A DNA stretch of 64,000 bases from NCBI GenBank assembly GCA_014925825.1, contig JACGCK010000019.1, positions 434,001 through 498,000 on the forward strand, read 5' to 3'. Each line of letters opens with the position of its first letter. The first letter of the stretch is position 1. Under the pieces are notes generated by a model that was not told where the DNA came from, did no database searches, and worked only from the letters and a program-made list of their open reading frames with translations. Below are positions 46,812-59,818 of this stretch, piece by piece. The translations under genes and the position numbers were made by a program. Source of the stretch: Pholiota molesta (Eukaryota > Basidiomycota > Agaricomycetes > Agaricales > Strophariaceae).

Positions 46812-48197
46812 TACATCAATAAAAAGCACTACGATGATCTGCACCACCTTACGTCAAAATCAGCCCCGGCGTGTCTTCACATTGAGAGATAACTTACGAG
46901 GAGGAAGACGGAACATGACCTATTCGAAAGCAATTTACGTTGGCAAGCAGGATGCAAATGATGGAGATAAACGGGACGGCAAAGCAACGGCAAAGCATCG
47001 TCCGAATAAGAGACATTGAGCGCTAAGTTATTGATGGAGAAAGGCATGATGATGTGGGGGAGACGGTTGGAAGATGGCGAAACCGCAAAATTATCGCTTT
47101 TTGAACCAAGCAGAAAATCGGAGAGAACAATAATAACGTTGCAAAGACAATAAGAAATGGCATTAGAATACGACGGCCCGAAAACAGTCCGGGCTCCGGA
47201 CCCGAAAAGGAAAAAATGATCACGTGTGTCATTGATGGGAAAAACTGACCTCCCTAAAACCTTCTACCTAACGGTAGCAGGAATTGTGTTTTGCGTCTGA
47301 GAGAAGTTAAGCCCCTAGTATTAAGAACTCAACGTAGCCTCTACTTTCAAATTAATTCGTTACGTCCAAAGGTCGAAGGGATACAGGGCATATGACTTTT
47401 TAGAGAAAGCAAATTGGAGAAATCATCACGGGTACTTGCGCATCCAACGAGCACCACTTAGTCATTCCGAAAATTGACTCGAAAATAAAGGTGCCGTGTG
47501 ACAGTGATTACAATGAAAAAAGCCACCTTGATAGAATGACTTCCATTAGGCTTGTAAACATAGATGATATTAGCCCTTCTGGAAGGTTATTAGAGCCGGG
47601 GCAAGATGAATCGGTAAGCAATACCAACCGCTGACAATTACATAGCGACGCCTGGAAAAAGCGAAGAGAACTTGAGAGAGACGTGGGAGAGACAGAATGG
47701 TTCTTTCAACATGCGAAGGTTTCGGGGCTGATGAAAGCAAGATAGACCTGGATACAGTTTTCATTTCCGTCGGCGCGATGAAGAAACAAAAATATCAAGG
47801 TAGGCATCCTCCGGCCGTACTTCTACGTGGCTACCACGAGTGAGAATCCACTGATTGGTAGTATGAAGTTAAATACATCGCTCGTGGCCGAGATTGTCCT
47901 GTGAGATGATGACGATGTTGACTGTGGAATGGTGGAGAATGAGTGGTAATGGGTGTGGGACCGCCCGGCGTTTTGCGCCTGAACATAGGATAAAATGAAG
48001 CGGTGGGCGCTAGCCGACGCAACTGTCATGATTGGAAGGACAGATACACACAAGAGTAGGGTATCTGGCTTGCCATCGGAGGATTAGAACACCGTTATGA
48101 CATCAACACGAAGAGATGAACTACTATACCGAATTGGTGCAATTTATTTCGCCAGCCAGCGTAAATTGAAAATCGCTCCGATGGACTTCGCGTACGC
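46812..48197. other. Intergenic region after the LTR element
   Basis: About 1.4 kb with no gene I can support. Confidence 0.4.
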
Positions 48198-48615
48198 TCA
48201 ATTCCCGGATTTGGCTTTGGCTTTCCCCTTGGAACTGCTGAGAATTTTGGAAAATAACAAGTCAGAGAAGACCCCCATGATGATGATGATAAGATGGTTC
48301 ACACACCCCTCAATAGGCGCTGTGGGTTTCATAATCATGAGTTTTCCTGACGACGCCGCCGCGACCATCTGCCGTTCAATGGATTTATTGATCTTCGCAG
48401 TCAAATCCTACGTATAGTCAGAAAATATATTTAGGAAGGTTTCATAAATTCATAGAGCCGAAGAGACGCACCTTATGCATAGCAGCTTGCTTCATCAGAA
48501 GCGGTTTTTTGGGTGCGATTTCTCGCTTTCCCTTCTTCGGGTTCGCAGCTGCTTTGGCAGCATGACGCCCCGAGCTCGTTTTGGTCGTTAAGCCCTTGGT
48601 TTTTCCTTGGACCAT
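48198..48615 (-). CDS. Small basic UPF0390/DUF2462 protein
   Basis: About 90 residues in three exons. Starts MVQGKTKGLTTKTSSGRHAA at 48615, then KAAANPKKGKREIAPKKPLL and MHK|DLTAKINKSIERQMVAAA across an intron, SSGKLMIMKPTAPIEG, and a basic end SSKGKAKAKSGN at 48198. It matches the UPF0390 family (human LTCC-like/C19orf53), small, Lys-rich, nuclear or nucleolar, function unknown. Both introns have proper GT...AG ends and preserve the frame. It diverges from the NDUFA9 gene with 231 bp between starts. Confidence 0.83.
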
Positions 48616-48846
48616 AGTTTGAATGGAGGACTTGAGGTAAAAGTACAGAAAAGAAAAGAAGGAAAGACTGCTGGAAGTTGAACGTTGAGGTCGAAGCAGA
48701 ATCCAGATCGCTTGCACAGATGGGCATGTCGCGGATCACGTGGACCTGCGAATCCAAACTCCCGCCATCGACCGAACCACAACCCTCCACACCGCAGAGA
48801 GCATCATCCAAACAGCGGGCGCCGGATGATAGCGTCAACCTCGAAC
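48616..48846. promoter_or_regulatory. Divergent promoter, UPF0390 / NDUFA9
   Basis: 231 bp between two divergent start codons; no specific motif assigned. Confidence 0.45.
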
Positions 48847-50368
48847 ATGTTGCGTCTGCAGCGGACTATCGCTGTAGGCAAGGTGCGGAAAAAAATCCCT
48901 GTCTCCGTTCCCAAATTCTCATACCGACGCATTTCTTCCAGCGAGCGTACCACGATCTGGTCACTTTGCCAGGTAACCGCCCCGTCGTGGCGTCGGGACC
49001 GCCTGGGTACAGTGCGGTCTCAGGCCACCGCGTTACCGTCTTTGGCTGCACAGGATTCTTGGGCCGGTATCTCGTGTCGAAGCTGGGTGCGTCCGACCAG
49101 GTTGCGCGTCGAGCGTGTGGAGGTGCTGGCTGACCTCGGGTTCCGTAGGGAAACAGGGCACGCAGGTCATTGTCCCATACCGCGAAGAAGACGAGGCGCG
49201 CCTTTTCAAACCGATGGGAGACCTTGGACAGATCGTCCGCATGGTCCGTGTCTGGTTACTCTTTTTTGGGGTGGTCCCGGTGCTTATTATTGGATTTTTG
49301 TTTTTCAAGGAATGGGATGTGCGGGATGAGAACATGATCGCTGAGTGCCTGCGGCATTCTGACACTGTATATAATCTTGTGGGCAGGGACTACGACACAA
49401 AGTTGGTCTTCCTTTTTCCGTTTATGTTAATCTGCCTGTCACATTGACGCCTTCCATGCAGGAATTTCGACATCAGGACAGCGAACGCTGTTAGCGCAGG
49501 AAGGATTGCCAAAATTGCTGCGGAATGTGGTGTCTCCCAATTCATTCAGGTTTCTCATCTGGACGCGTCCAAAACGTCGGCTTCCAGATTTTACCAGGCA
49601 AAGGCTGAGGGCGAAGAACTTGTGAAGGAGGCATTCCCTACAGCGACAATTGTCCGCCCGGGCCCTATGTTCGGATACGAGGATAAGCTTTTGACGAACA
49701 TAGCAGGTACGTTGCGATTAATTGGCGACATTAATTCGAATATCTGACCCTTACCCCTACCATAGTATGGCCAATTTGGTGGCAACTGAACCACGGTCAA
49801 ACTAAAATAAGGCCTGTTCATGTGAGTTACCATGTCCATGGTTAGCGCCAATTCATTTATGAAATATCGGCATTGCTATGTTAGGTGTTTGACGTTGCAC
49901 AAGCCTTGACCAACCTGCTGGCAAGTCCTCAATTTTCTAGAACCCTCAACCTCCCTGGCCCCTCTACGTTGAGCTATGAATATCTTCTGGACCTTGTATC
50001 CTCGGTGACTCTCAATCGCCCATCCCGAGCGCCTGTGCTGCCGAAGGCGGTGGCCACGGCGCTTGCCAAACTAGCTCAGAACGTGTGGTGGCCAGCGCTT
50101 AGCCCTGACGAAGTTACAAGGAGATACATCAATGATTCTGATGCTCCTGGAGATTGGGATGCTGTCGGCGTGCAGCCATCGGAAATTGAAACGCATGCGA
50201 TCACTTATCTTCGCCGATACCGCTCTGCGTACGTGAAATTAACTCTTCTATTGGGTCGGCAGCTGACTTTTGGCGTCCACGCAAAATAGAGAGAATTATG
50301 TACGCCCCACTGTGTTCCCAGCGCGCCCCGTGTCTGCCGTTGTAAGTCCGCTTACGAGAATGTGTTGA
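48847..50368 (+). CDS. NDUFA9: NADH:ubiquinone oxidoreductase NDUFA9-like 40-kDa subunit
   Basis: Complex I accessory subunit of the SDR fold, not itself catalytic. The start at 48847 gives MLRLQRTIAVGK, followed by a 55-nt intron and RAYHDLVTLPGNRPVV. It then has the Rossmann loop VTVFGCTGFLGRYLVSKL, QGTQVIVPYREEDEARLFKP, LRHSDTVYNLVGRDYDT, IAAECGVSQFIQVSHLDASK, FPTATIVRPGPMFGYEDKLL, NIAVWPIWWQLNHGQTKIRP and VFDVAQALTNLL, ending YVRPTVFPARPVSAVVSPLT. All junctions keep the frame. Six introns of about 50-70 nt. It should face the mitochondrial matrix. Confidence 0.93.
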
Positions 50369-50737
50369 CATTCGATTGGTGTACTGACGTGGTTTCTTCT
50401 TTTTTGAAAGGGTGAGGAGTATTAGTGGATGCAAGTTGCGTTTTGGTATAATTAGAATAATAATGAATGTTTTTGAAAGTAGAGTGCCTGGGAGTGAGCC
50501 CTGAGTGGCTTCAAAGTGCGCAGCAGGCAGCTTTACAAACGTCCACGACAAAACAGCAGCCGACAGGTAGTAGTATCTCACACAGGAAGTGGTAGACGCA
50601 TGGAAAGGTCCATAACCGTGTAAACAAGGAAAAGAGTAGTGGTTGCGAGTTTTGGTTCATGGCAGTCATGAGACAGAAATATACAAAAACCGTGTAAAGT
50701 ATGATATAAGTAATGGGGAGATCCGACGAGGTGAGAC
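50369..50737. other. Convergent 3' flanks, NDUFA9 / TOM22
   Basis: About 370 bp, nothing recognised. Confidence 0.4.
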
Positions 50738-51207
50738 CTAGAAGCCTGGGGGTACCAGACCTTTTGATTCGGAAGGTGCAATCATCTGCAGAGAATGAGG
50801 CGCTGTGACAGAGAGAGAAGAGGGGAGCTTACCTGTTGCACGCCCTGCTGTTGCTCGAGCATTTCCTTTTCTTGAGCGTCCGCCTTGGACTCGTCCTCGA
50901 CAATGAGGGCTAGTGGCAGACCAATGAGGAGGGTGGAGGTAGTGAGAACCCAGATGATGTTGCCGACGAGCTTGCTGCTTTTCTTGACGAAGGAGGCAGT
51001 CTGTGCCACGCGAGTGGAGATGTTGTGACGCGTTGTTGGCGGGACAATATCGCGGAGGGCGACGATGCGGTCGAAGAAGGACTCGTCTACAGACTCGGCA
51101 GAGTCGACGGAGGAGAGGGAGACAGAGCTGGAGGTGCGGGACGAGTCGGAGGAGGCGTAGGGGGAGCCCGCGACATCCTTCTCCTCGACGATTTGAACTT
51201 TGACCAT
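50738..51207 (-). CDS. TOM22: Mitochondrial import receptor subunit Tom22
   Basis: Central receptor of the outer-membrane TOM complex. The start at 51207 gives MVKVQIVEEKDVAGSPYASS. The cytosolic part is acidic and Ser-rich. The conserved block DESFFDRIVALRDIVPPTTR, HNISTRVAQTASFVKKSSKL, then a single transmembrane helix (VGNIIWVLTTSTLLIGLPLA) and EDESKADAQEKEMLEQQQG identify it. One intron splits QQ|MIAPSESKGLVPPGF. An in-frame extension above the Met exists but has no family match. Intact. Confidence 0.93.
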
Positions 51208-51424
51208 AGTGTGTGCGGTGTGAGAGGCGTGACGGAAAAAGCCGGTGACGTGCGTGACTGTGAGGAAGGTCGGTACCGGGGGACAGGGACGTCGGATCCG
51301 GGGGACGCTTACGTAATTGATGTAACAGATTGTGCTATCCCTGCGTCTGCTTGCCCGTGCTTGGCTCCGTCCATCTATCCTATATATACCGGACGCCCTC
51401 ACAGCGCACATCCCCCGCCCCGCC
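51208..51424. promoter_or_regulatory. Divergent promoter, TOM22 / Zn2Cys6 factor
   Basis: 217 bp between the two start codons, C-rich on the TF side. A TATATATA-like box sits at about 51381. Confidence 0.45.
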
Positions 51425-54400
51425 ATGCAGCACGACATCCACTACCACAACCACCACCCGCCCCAGCTCGCCCAGCAGCAAGGTCCGTCCCCCCCGCCCT
51501 CCCCCCTCCGCCGCACCTCACGTCCCCCAGGTCTCGTCCTCCCCACCCCATCCATGCAGAACCAGATCCACGAGCTCGCCAAGACCCTCCCCCCGCCCCG
51601 GAAGCAGAATACCGCCTGCGATGCGTGCAGGTGCGCAGCACTCTTTCGCACACAGACTGTCTCTCTCACAAGCTTGCCGTTAGGTCGCGCAAGGTCAAAT
51701 GCAACCGACTGCCTGGGCAAGATAAGGTAGATTTTATTCTCTGGCGCTCCCAGACTCCGCTTATCAGCTCATTCTTGTTCCGCAGTGTCAGGTTCGTTTA
51801 TTTTTCATCCCACCTCTCTCCCCAACTTCTCATCCCGCCCACAAAACAGCACTGCCTTTCCAAGAATTATCCTTGCACGTGCGGCCATTTGTTAACGTAC
51901 ATCCAATATTTTCCGCTCATCTGCATACCAGGCATTTCGTCCAACAAGCAACAAGCGAGAAGAAACGCAGTAACACTGTGAATCGTCGTCCGCGCAATCT
52001 CAGTTCTACCAGTTCTAGCTCCAGGTATGTTTTCAACTCTCCGCCACCTTCCCCAAATCGGGACCGCTATGATGGCAGTCACCGATCTTAACGGTCTATT
52101 CTTTTTTTTCACACTTGCTGAACCCTGGTCTAGTAATAATCCTTCGCCTCCATCAACTGTGAAATAGTCCGTGATTTTATTCGAATATTGGACATAATCT
52201 CACATACCATGTCGTCAGTGCGTCGCCCATTCCCGAATCCCCATCCTCTCCGCCTTCCATTCCCACTCCTCAAACGCATTTACCACTTATGGTGCGATAT
52301 GGTTTCTGTCCACCGCTCACACTATCTACTCCTACCCGAGATGTTCTGTGTTTCGTGTTCGCACCGCCAGATCAGTCTAGGTAATTGTATCTTGGATCTC
52401 ATCTATATTTCAACCTTACGTTATTTTGAAGCGCCGACTCGTTCGTATTTCCTTTGGGGCACATACCTTCCCCGTACGATGCCTGGGGAGAACTAGCATC
52501 AAAATTAGAGAATGAACATTTTAGAGCAGAGTACGTTTACTTTTCTTCAAAGTTAAGATTCTTGCTGCGACCCTTCATCCTCCGAGGGTTTACTGCATCG
52601 TCGGTGCGTAAACAATCTGGACCTTGTTCTCGGCCAATAACCTAACCTATTCCGTCCCTGTTTCGACTTCCAGCTTATTCCCTCCATCTGATACCAAATC
52701 TTCATTCGCCCCAGGTTCGCACTCGATCTCGTGGAAGTCTTCTTTCAAATTGTGCACACCCGTCTTCCCCTTCTTAATCCCGAGCAATTCCGGAGTCGTC
52801 TGCAACTACAGCCTTCACCGATACCATCTAATGTACCCCCATTACATCCTGCACTGGTAGCGACTGTTCTGGCTTGGGGTACCAAATTCTCTGAGCATCC
52901 CCTTCTCGTAGCAGACCGGAGACGGCCAGGTGGCCAAAGTTTGCTGGCGAAAACACTCATCGATCGCGCGCGAGACCTCGCAGAAGCTCTGAAAGTCCAC
53001 CGCGTCCCCTCTTCCGATCATGTGGTAATTTCTTTGCTGATTGAACCGCTACAAAATCGTGAGTCCCTTGTATTCGTATCTCGATGGCAGACACTAACTG
53101 TAGAATGAACGGCAGAAAACCCTGATGACCCTAATGGTACGCAGCTTATCAAAAGAAATCATGCGCTCTTCGCTTCTAAACAAGTCGTACAGGATTCCAC
53201 GGTTTTTGGCTAACCTCTGCTACGCGACATTTACTTGACCTTGGTGTGAGTGTTTTTTCTATCGTATCATTTTCTCTTCTTTCAATTGTCAAACCGGTAC
53301 ATTCTGCTAATCTATCATGTCATACAATGTAGATCAACCACAAATCTGTGATGGCTAATATTCAAGACCCAGAGAGCCGTGGGACTATGATCTTTGCGTG
53401 GTGGATGACTTGCATCTGCGACGCGTATGCCTCGGCATACTATCGTCGGAAACCCGTTTTGGATGATGATGACTATGATATAGATTTTTATACGGTCGAC
53501 CCTGTTCACGCGGACCTGCTCGATTCGTCAGCTCCAACACCCTCACCAAGGGAGCAACTCGAGGTGAGCATAGCATTTTTAGTGTATGACATAGGGCAGT
53601 CGGCTTACTCCCCTCATTCCGCCTTTCCTTACTCGCTTGAACCCAGTTTTTGGTAAGCTAAAGGCCTCACTTGGGGCACTGACCGATCTTGATAACTCTT
53701 CTACTTAGGGATATTATCGGGCCGCACACTCGCTCGCACGCACGGCGCGCCATATGTCACGACAGCTATGGAGGCCTGCCACCGATTCTGATGGCATTTC
53801 ATTTGATAACTTGTGCACGTTTGCCAATGCCCTTACCGAATGGAGAGATGAATTTCTCAACCTTGTCGGGGTTCCTAGTAATTTCGAGGGCGAGTGGGAC
53901 TTCGTTTCGGTCAGCTTTTTGCCTTGTATTTTATCTTTCTTTAACATCCAGTGACTCATCTGTTCTGCTGGCTGTCAGGCTGTTTCCTCATGCGCAAGCG
54001 ATGCAACTTATCATGTTATGTGGATCATCTTATTCAACGCCCTTGATGACTTTGGGGTCAAGGAGCAGAATGCGGGTATCAGCATACACAACATGGCCGA
54101 AATCGACGCGGCTAAGCGGAAAGTAGCGGACGAAGCTTTGCACGGAGCACTGCGCATTGCGGGCCTTGCGGGCGTGTTGACTTCGAACGGCTATCTGGTG
54201 AGTAGCTGATAACGCCCAGATGCCCAGTGTTCATTTGAACCTGGGATCCCGTGGTGGCTCTGTTCTCGCTCCCAATCGGCCGCCTTGCTTACTAGAACCT
54301 TCTTTTTCTTTCCTGCATCTTGTTTCTATTTTAGCGACTCGACCCAGCCGTTATGCACATCAGCTGCATCCTTGCGGGGACACTGCTGGCGCGGTTAGGC

Positions 54401-54676
54401 CGCCCGGAGGTCACGAACTGCATCGCGGGCTTGAAGCAATATAGCTATGCCTACGAGGAGGCGGGCGACCAGGCGAACGAAATGAGCCGGCTGTTTAATC
54501 GGGTGCGCAGTGGCGAACAAGAGCTCAGCCATATGGCCTCGGTCGCGCCGCGCGTGGGGTCAACGTCCTCGTCGACAAATTCATCACCGCACGGCCAAAA
54601 CGGCCAGCACGGCCACGCGATGATTGTGGATGAGCACCATCCGAGGTCAAACGGGGCATCGTCACATCATGTATGA
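51425..54676 (+). CDS. Zn2Cys6 fungal-specific transcription factor
   Basis: Binuclear zinc-cluster DNA-binding regulator. After a Pro/Gln/His-rich start the cluster reads CDACRSRKVKCNRLPGQDK, then CQ, then HCLSKNYPC, with spacing C-x2-C-x6-C-x8-C-x2-C-x6-C. The middle CQ is a 6-nt micro-exon (51786-51791). Next come basic residues (EKKRSNTVNRRPRN), a Ser-rich linker and a fungal_trans domain: FFQIVHTRLPLLNPEQFRSR, LVATVLAWGTKFSEHPLLV, GTMIFAWWMTCICDAYASAY, EFLGYYRAAHSLART, FANALTEWRDEFLNLVGVP, MHISCILAGTLLARLGRPE. It ends NGASSHHV at 54676. About twelve exons; some borders in 52090-52730 are uncertain. Regulated genes unknown; resembles xylanolytic/cutinase-type activators only broadly. Confidence 0.87.
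51786..51791 (+). other. 6-nt micro-exon of the Zn2Cys6 gene (TGTCAG)
   Basis: Sits between introns 51728-51785 (GTAGAT...CGCAG) and 51792-51849 (GTTCGT...AACAG). Reading GATAAG|TGTCAG|CACTGC restores the fourth cysteine at the family spacing. Confidence 0.82.
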
Positions 54677-56488
54677 GTTTTATTTTATTTTATCTGCTTG
54701 TCGCCCTTTTATCTCCCCTCCTGCTCTCCTGACAAGTTGATCTCCATCAATCTGTCTTGCGATATGGACGGCTTTCAGTTCGTTTTGAGCGTTCTCCCAT
54801 TCCCACTCGGGTGTCCTTGGCTATTCGGTTTACTGACGTCCTTTTCCCTCCTGGTTGCTAGCACTTCTCTGCGACAGCAGGCAGTTTCTCGAAACCGTCC
54901 ATATACGGACAATGAGCCCACACTGGCCCTTGGACGCCCCTGAGCTCGGACAGTGCCTCTGTTCTTATACTTTGATCAATGGCGTCTCGGAACCCTAATG
55001 GAGGCAGGTTTGTTGTCCTAACGGCCGCCTTTACAGGACCTACATTTCGGCTGTTCCCTCTGCTTTCGAGTTTCATTATCACATATCTCATTACCTGCGC
55101 GTTTGCGTGGTTTCTTATGCTTTTGTTTTTGTTTCCGCTGCGTTCCTTTTGTTCGTGCCTCTCCAATTTCATATTCCTATATCCGATATCTGATCTGACA
55201 TTTATTTTGATTCCGTTTATTGCTCTTCTCAAATTCTTGTTTTTCTGTTCCGTTTCCGCGTCGATCTCGGCGTTTCGAGCTGTTCCGTGTGTTGTACATA
55301 TATAGTATGTAAACCTCCGTCCGCGCATCTCGCCATCCGCGTCCGTCGTGCTCTCGTCTCCAGGTGTTGGTTGTCGGACGCATGTTGCTGTCACCGTTTC
55401 ATCTCAGCTGTCGCCTTTCCCACTTGACTTCGCCCGTCTTTGTTGTTCTTTTTCATCGCCTACCATCTCCTTATTGGCCCTGCCGCGGGCCTGCTTCCAT
55501 TTCTTGGTTTATTCCATGATTTCCATCTACCTTGCCTCTTTTTCTTTTCCAAATGGCAGTGGAGGATCCGAGGACGACGTCCATAAACCCCACGGACCAC
55601 AATTCCCGCCCTATTCGTGGCTCTGCCCAATCCCCTCCCCCAATCATATCCCCTATCTATTTATCTCTACCTCCGTTTGCACTTTTACCCAATTAGGCTA
55701 GGCTGGATATGACCACGGACACTGCCGTCCCATGCTGCTATGTACTTCCTCGACTTTGCTCATTGCATCCTCTGTAGGATAGATGACAAAAATAAAACCA
55801 GAACCACTACTGTATTCCTTCATGATTCATCCTCTCCCCGCTCCCTCTCCGTTCGTTGCCTGTATCTAGATAGTGGTGTATGTAGATATGCATGGATCCT
55901 GATAACCGCGTCTGTATGTAGCGCTGTACTGTGTACCCATTTATGGCCGAAAAAAATATGATTTGAACGCCTCGAACAACTTGGTGGCAGACAAAGTGCC
56001 ATCAGATAATGGTACGTCAACTAGTTGAGAAAACAAGGATGGACCCACATCGAAGAGCGGTTACCGCTGCACTGAATTCGTTATGTCAGGACTGAGCCTG
56101 CAGAAAACATGCATGCATTTATGGTCCATGAAACAATTGATGAAGATTATTATGTCGTGGGGCTACTTCATAATAACTGACAGTAGATTGCAGCTTTATA
56201 GCATAACTTGAAACACCACAAAGGCTCAGGAGTCTATTAAGATTGTGTGTTCTCCCGTGTGAAGCACGGGTCAAAGTACTTGATACAAGGATATATATTT
56301 ATATAGGAGATATGTATAGAGATGTATAGGCTATTAACAATATGTTATGGAATGCCCTGAACCTTTGGCCAGCTGGGTTAAAGAACCAGTGCACCGCATC
56401 AAGGCGACGCACACTGTAAGCCCTAAAGTTAGGATATTTTCCCATGTAAAAATATTGTTAGCGGAGCGCAAAGTGTAGGGACGCATAT
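54677..56488. other. Intergenic, about 1.8 kb
   Basis: No family recognised in either strand. ORFs are pyrimidine-rich or poly-Ser/Leu, as expected by chance. Confidence 0.45.
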
Positions 56489-57803
56489 TCATATAGAAAG
56501 TGGGATCGTCTCCTGAACAGAAAGTTCGAATGAAAGAGAATTACTCGATGTCAATTTGGGAAATTGGGTCTGAGGCAATTTCCTCAGTGCACTCTGCAAC
56601 CAGTCCAACTCGGCGCCTCCCTCATAGCTCCAAACGGTGATCTTTAACGAAACCTGCTGGAGCGTCGGCCACCCTGGCTGCGTTAGAACCGTGTCAATGC
56701 GACCCCACTCGTCGTCTCGCAGGCAGTAACAATTGGCGTCGACAGTGACGTGGAGAGTGATCGTTTCAATGATATTTTTATTTTTCATCTTCTCGAGCTC
56801 GTTGCAAAGGCCACAGAAAGGATCAGTCATCCCAATTCCTTCGCTGAAATCGGTATTCACTCTCAGACGGCGAAGCGTGTGCATCGAAGGATACAACATC
56901 CCGAAGAGGCCAATTTCAGTAAAATCTATAACATCAATCCGGACTGTAAAGAAATAGATGGTGAACGACTGGATAACTGTATTGAATGAATGGGATATTC
57001 ATACTTTCGATGGCTATGTCAACACTAATCAGCTGTCCGCAACGACTGAATAAATCAAGTGTTGGTTGAACATCTTCCGGGCTGATCAGTGAGACTGAGA
57101 GTTTATTGAGGCAACTGAAATCGATAAAGGATTGCCCGTCTGCGCGACACGCCGCACATATCTTCGTAATCGCTGCAGCGTCTTCGGCACCAGTTGACAA
57201 GACGCGAAGCCGTAGAGATGTTTCAGGCAGCTTCGAAGTGACGGTCTCGTCGGCATCAAACACCATAAGATGTTTGAATCCGAAGTGCTGTAGATTGATG
57301 CAGGGTGCAAGATCCGAGATAATGAAACTAGCGATTTGAGCAAGATGGAGCTGGGTGAGGGTTGGAAGATGCAAGAGATGAAGCAGTGCTGGCCGGAGTG
57401 GATTATCGTTCCATCGAAACCCATTCAAGTCGGACCATGACTGCGAAACGCGGAGAGATTTCAAGCGAGTGATTTGTCTGAACGTTTGTAAGAGTGAGTC
57501 GTCCTTGAGATCATTGATTGAGACGTTGAAAATCAAATGGCGAATACAATCAGCGATGTCTGGGGAGGTACTGAGAATTTTCTGAAGCCCACGAGAAGTC
57601 GTCCTGATCATGCTTCTGGTTGGCAATCGAGTTGGGACATTATTACCGTTGTTCAGGACAATGGTAGCAAAGATGTGCTTTCTGCAGAGATAATAAAAGT
57701 CATGGCAGACAAGAGCGCATACCCTCATCGAGGAAAGATACGGATCGTCATCAGCCAGGAGATTAATGATCACTTCCGTAATGTCGAGTGGAAGAGCAGG
57801 CAT
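56489..57803 (-). CDS. F-box-like protein
   Basis: Starts MPALPLDITEVIINLLADDD at 57803, with an F-box-like helix pattern continuing PYLSSMRVCALVCHDFYYLC. The rest resembles agaricomycete F-box proteins with degenerate leucine-rich-like segments: LLQTFRQITRLKSLRVSQSW, LHLLHLPTLTQLHLAQIASF, LPETSLRLRVLSTGAEDA, and a second exon RIDVIDFTEIGLFGMLYPSM to LKITVWSYEGGAELDWLQSA, ending SVQETIPLSI. One intron (GTATGA...TACAG, about 56949-57009) keeps the frame. Presumed adaptor for an SCF ligase with cullin-1; target unknown. The family is large and fast-evolving in these fungi. Confidence 0.75.
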
Positions 57804-59818
57804 CGAGCAGGATACCAGGGTTCGACTGCTTGAGGTCTGGCAGTATTATAGTCAAATTCAGCTCCCTGGAATCCATTTGAGCCTATCACAGACCTTAGAG
57901 AAAATGATTGAGTCGATGCGGATTGCGGAGGTACTTAGTAGAACTCAAGGCGCAGACATGGTCACCGGTCACACTCGCGTTATGATCCAAGGGATGAGCG
58001 GCCCGAGTCCATGGCCTCCTTAGGACGAACAGTAGAATTAAAATACAATCTCCTTTGTGTTTTCGTTCCTTTCATCTAATCGAGCGATGTCTAGGATCTG
58101 CTTCAGATACTTACTATGTACGCTACGTGAGGGCCAGCGAGGCTCGGGCTACACGTCGCGCCAACTTCGCGCACCAACTGTTGTAACATGCACGTGAGGT
58201 GACGAGCGCGTTTTGTTCCTCAAATAAACGTCACAACCATCGCAAAACCCACTTTTTCTCATACGCTTTATGCTTCCCAGTCCGCGGCCCCATATATCGT
58301 TTCACCCATAGAATATGGGAATTTCTGGTCTACTGACAGCACTCAAGCGCAAAGGAGACATGCACACACACTGCAGATTTACGTGAGCTCTTTGAGACTC
58401 TGAACTTCCCCAAATCTTGGAGAGGACCGAAACAACTCACAGAAATCGGCTTACAACTACATACACCTAGAGAGCACTGGCTCGCTGGCTGGTTGCTTAG
58501 CGCACACACCGGTTAATCACATAAGTATGAAAAGTCGTGCTGACGCAACAAGACCAGAAAACCGCGGCGAGCTGGCTGCCATGCACAATGCAAAACATAT
58601 TATGGATAGGTACGGAGAAGGGCTACAGAGTTTGCGATACACATGCATGCGGCGGACGTTTTTGTGGGCGGGCGGGCGGGTCGGTTGCGTGGACTGTTCG
58701 GTGCGCGAGATGATGATGGACGACGCGGACTAGGAGGAATGAGGATGTGGATATTTGGTATGTATGTATGTATGTATGTATAAGACAGCGTTGGAGAAAT
58801 TAGGGGGGTCAAAAGGAGAGAGAGAGGGAGAGAGAAAGCGAAGAGTCGAAGATAGGGAGGTCTGAGGATTGCGATGGATGGTTGCGGTGAGACGGATTAG
58901 GTGCGTGGGCGAGTGCATGCGTGGAAAGGGTATGTAGAAAGGATGTGCACATAGCGGAGCGTCGATGGCCCAATGACGGCAGTGGCGGGTCGGAAAAAAA
59001 AAAGGACGGACCACAGGTCGAATTCAAGGGATAGCGATGTAAAGCGAAAGCGACAGTCCGAGAAAGAGGGGCATGTCCGAGTAGTCAAAGAGTCAAATGC
59101 ATGCCCAGGCCAGGCTCGCGGGCAGTGGGTTCTGCGCGCCGATAATCCGTGAATATATGTAGTAAAGCGGCCATGAAACGAACGAAAGCAAGAACGAAAA
59201 AGATCCCAGATCGGAAGTGGTACATGAGCGTGCAAATGTGAACCGGTATCTGTGCGGCGAACAAAGAAAAAATAGGGAAAAGAAAGGGAGAAGTCGAAGT
59301 CGAAAGTGAGATCAACAAACATTTTGCGGCGAACGTGTATGAGGCAGGCGGGGCAGATCAATGGATACACGGGGACGAGGGATATTATCAGAATTCGCGG
59401 AAACGGAAATGCTACATGGTGAATTCATTCGGGAGCGGGTGCTCGATATGTTATCAGTGCTGGCACCGATATGGCGATGGCTCGTCGTGGACGAGCCGTT
59501 TTCGTTGGGGCGTAAAGGTCATTGTGGGCCATGAGAGGACCACATGTGGATCGATGGCGGTGAGGTGCGGAATGATGGTCATGATATGTCGTTGACAATG
59601 ATGATGATGATGAAGATGATGACTGGCGATGCAGGATTGTTGTATCGTGGATTGCGCGGATTGCGTGCAGAAAGGCAAAAATCCAGAGATGACGAGCTCG
59701 AAAGGGTTGCGCATGAAGCGCACCACCAAACGCAGAGCAAAAGCAAAAACAAAACAATGATAGCGACGTGCAAAGGGCCTATAAAAGGCCAGCGCACTCT
59801 CCCTCCTCCTCGTCCAAC
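57804..59818. other. Intergenic, with simple repeats
   Basis: No gene recognised. A (TATG)n run is at about 58759-58781, GAGAGAGA-rich stretches at 58815-58840, and an ATG/GAT-rich stretch at 59598-59630. Confidence 0.5.
58759..58781 (+). repeat. (TATG)n microsatellite
   Basis: Five to six copies of TATG in tandem. Confidence 0.75.

Noticed and set aside
48895..48955. Apparent frameshift in the NDUFA9 N-terminus
   Set aside because: A 55-nt intron (GTGCGG...TTCCAG) joins MLRLQRTIAVGK to RAYHDLVTLPGN in frame, so no error is needed.
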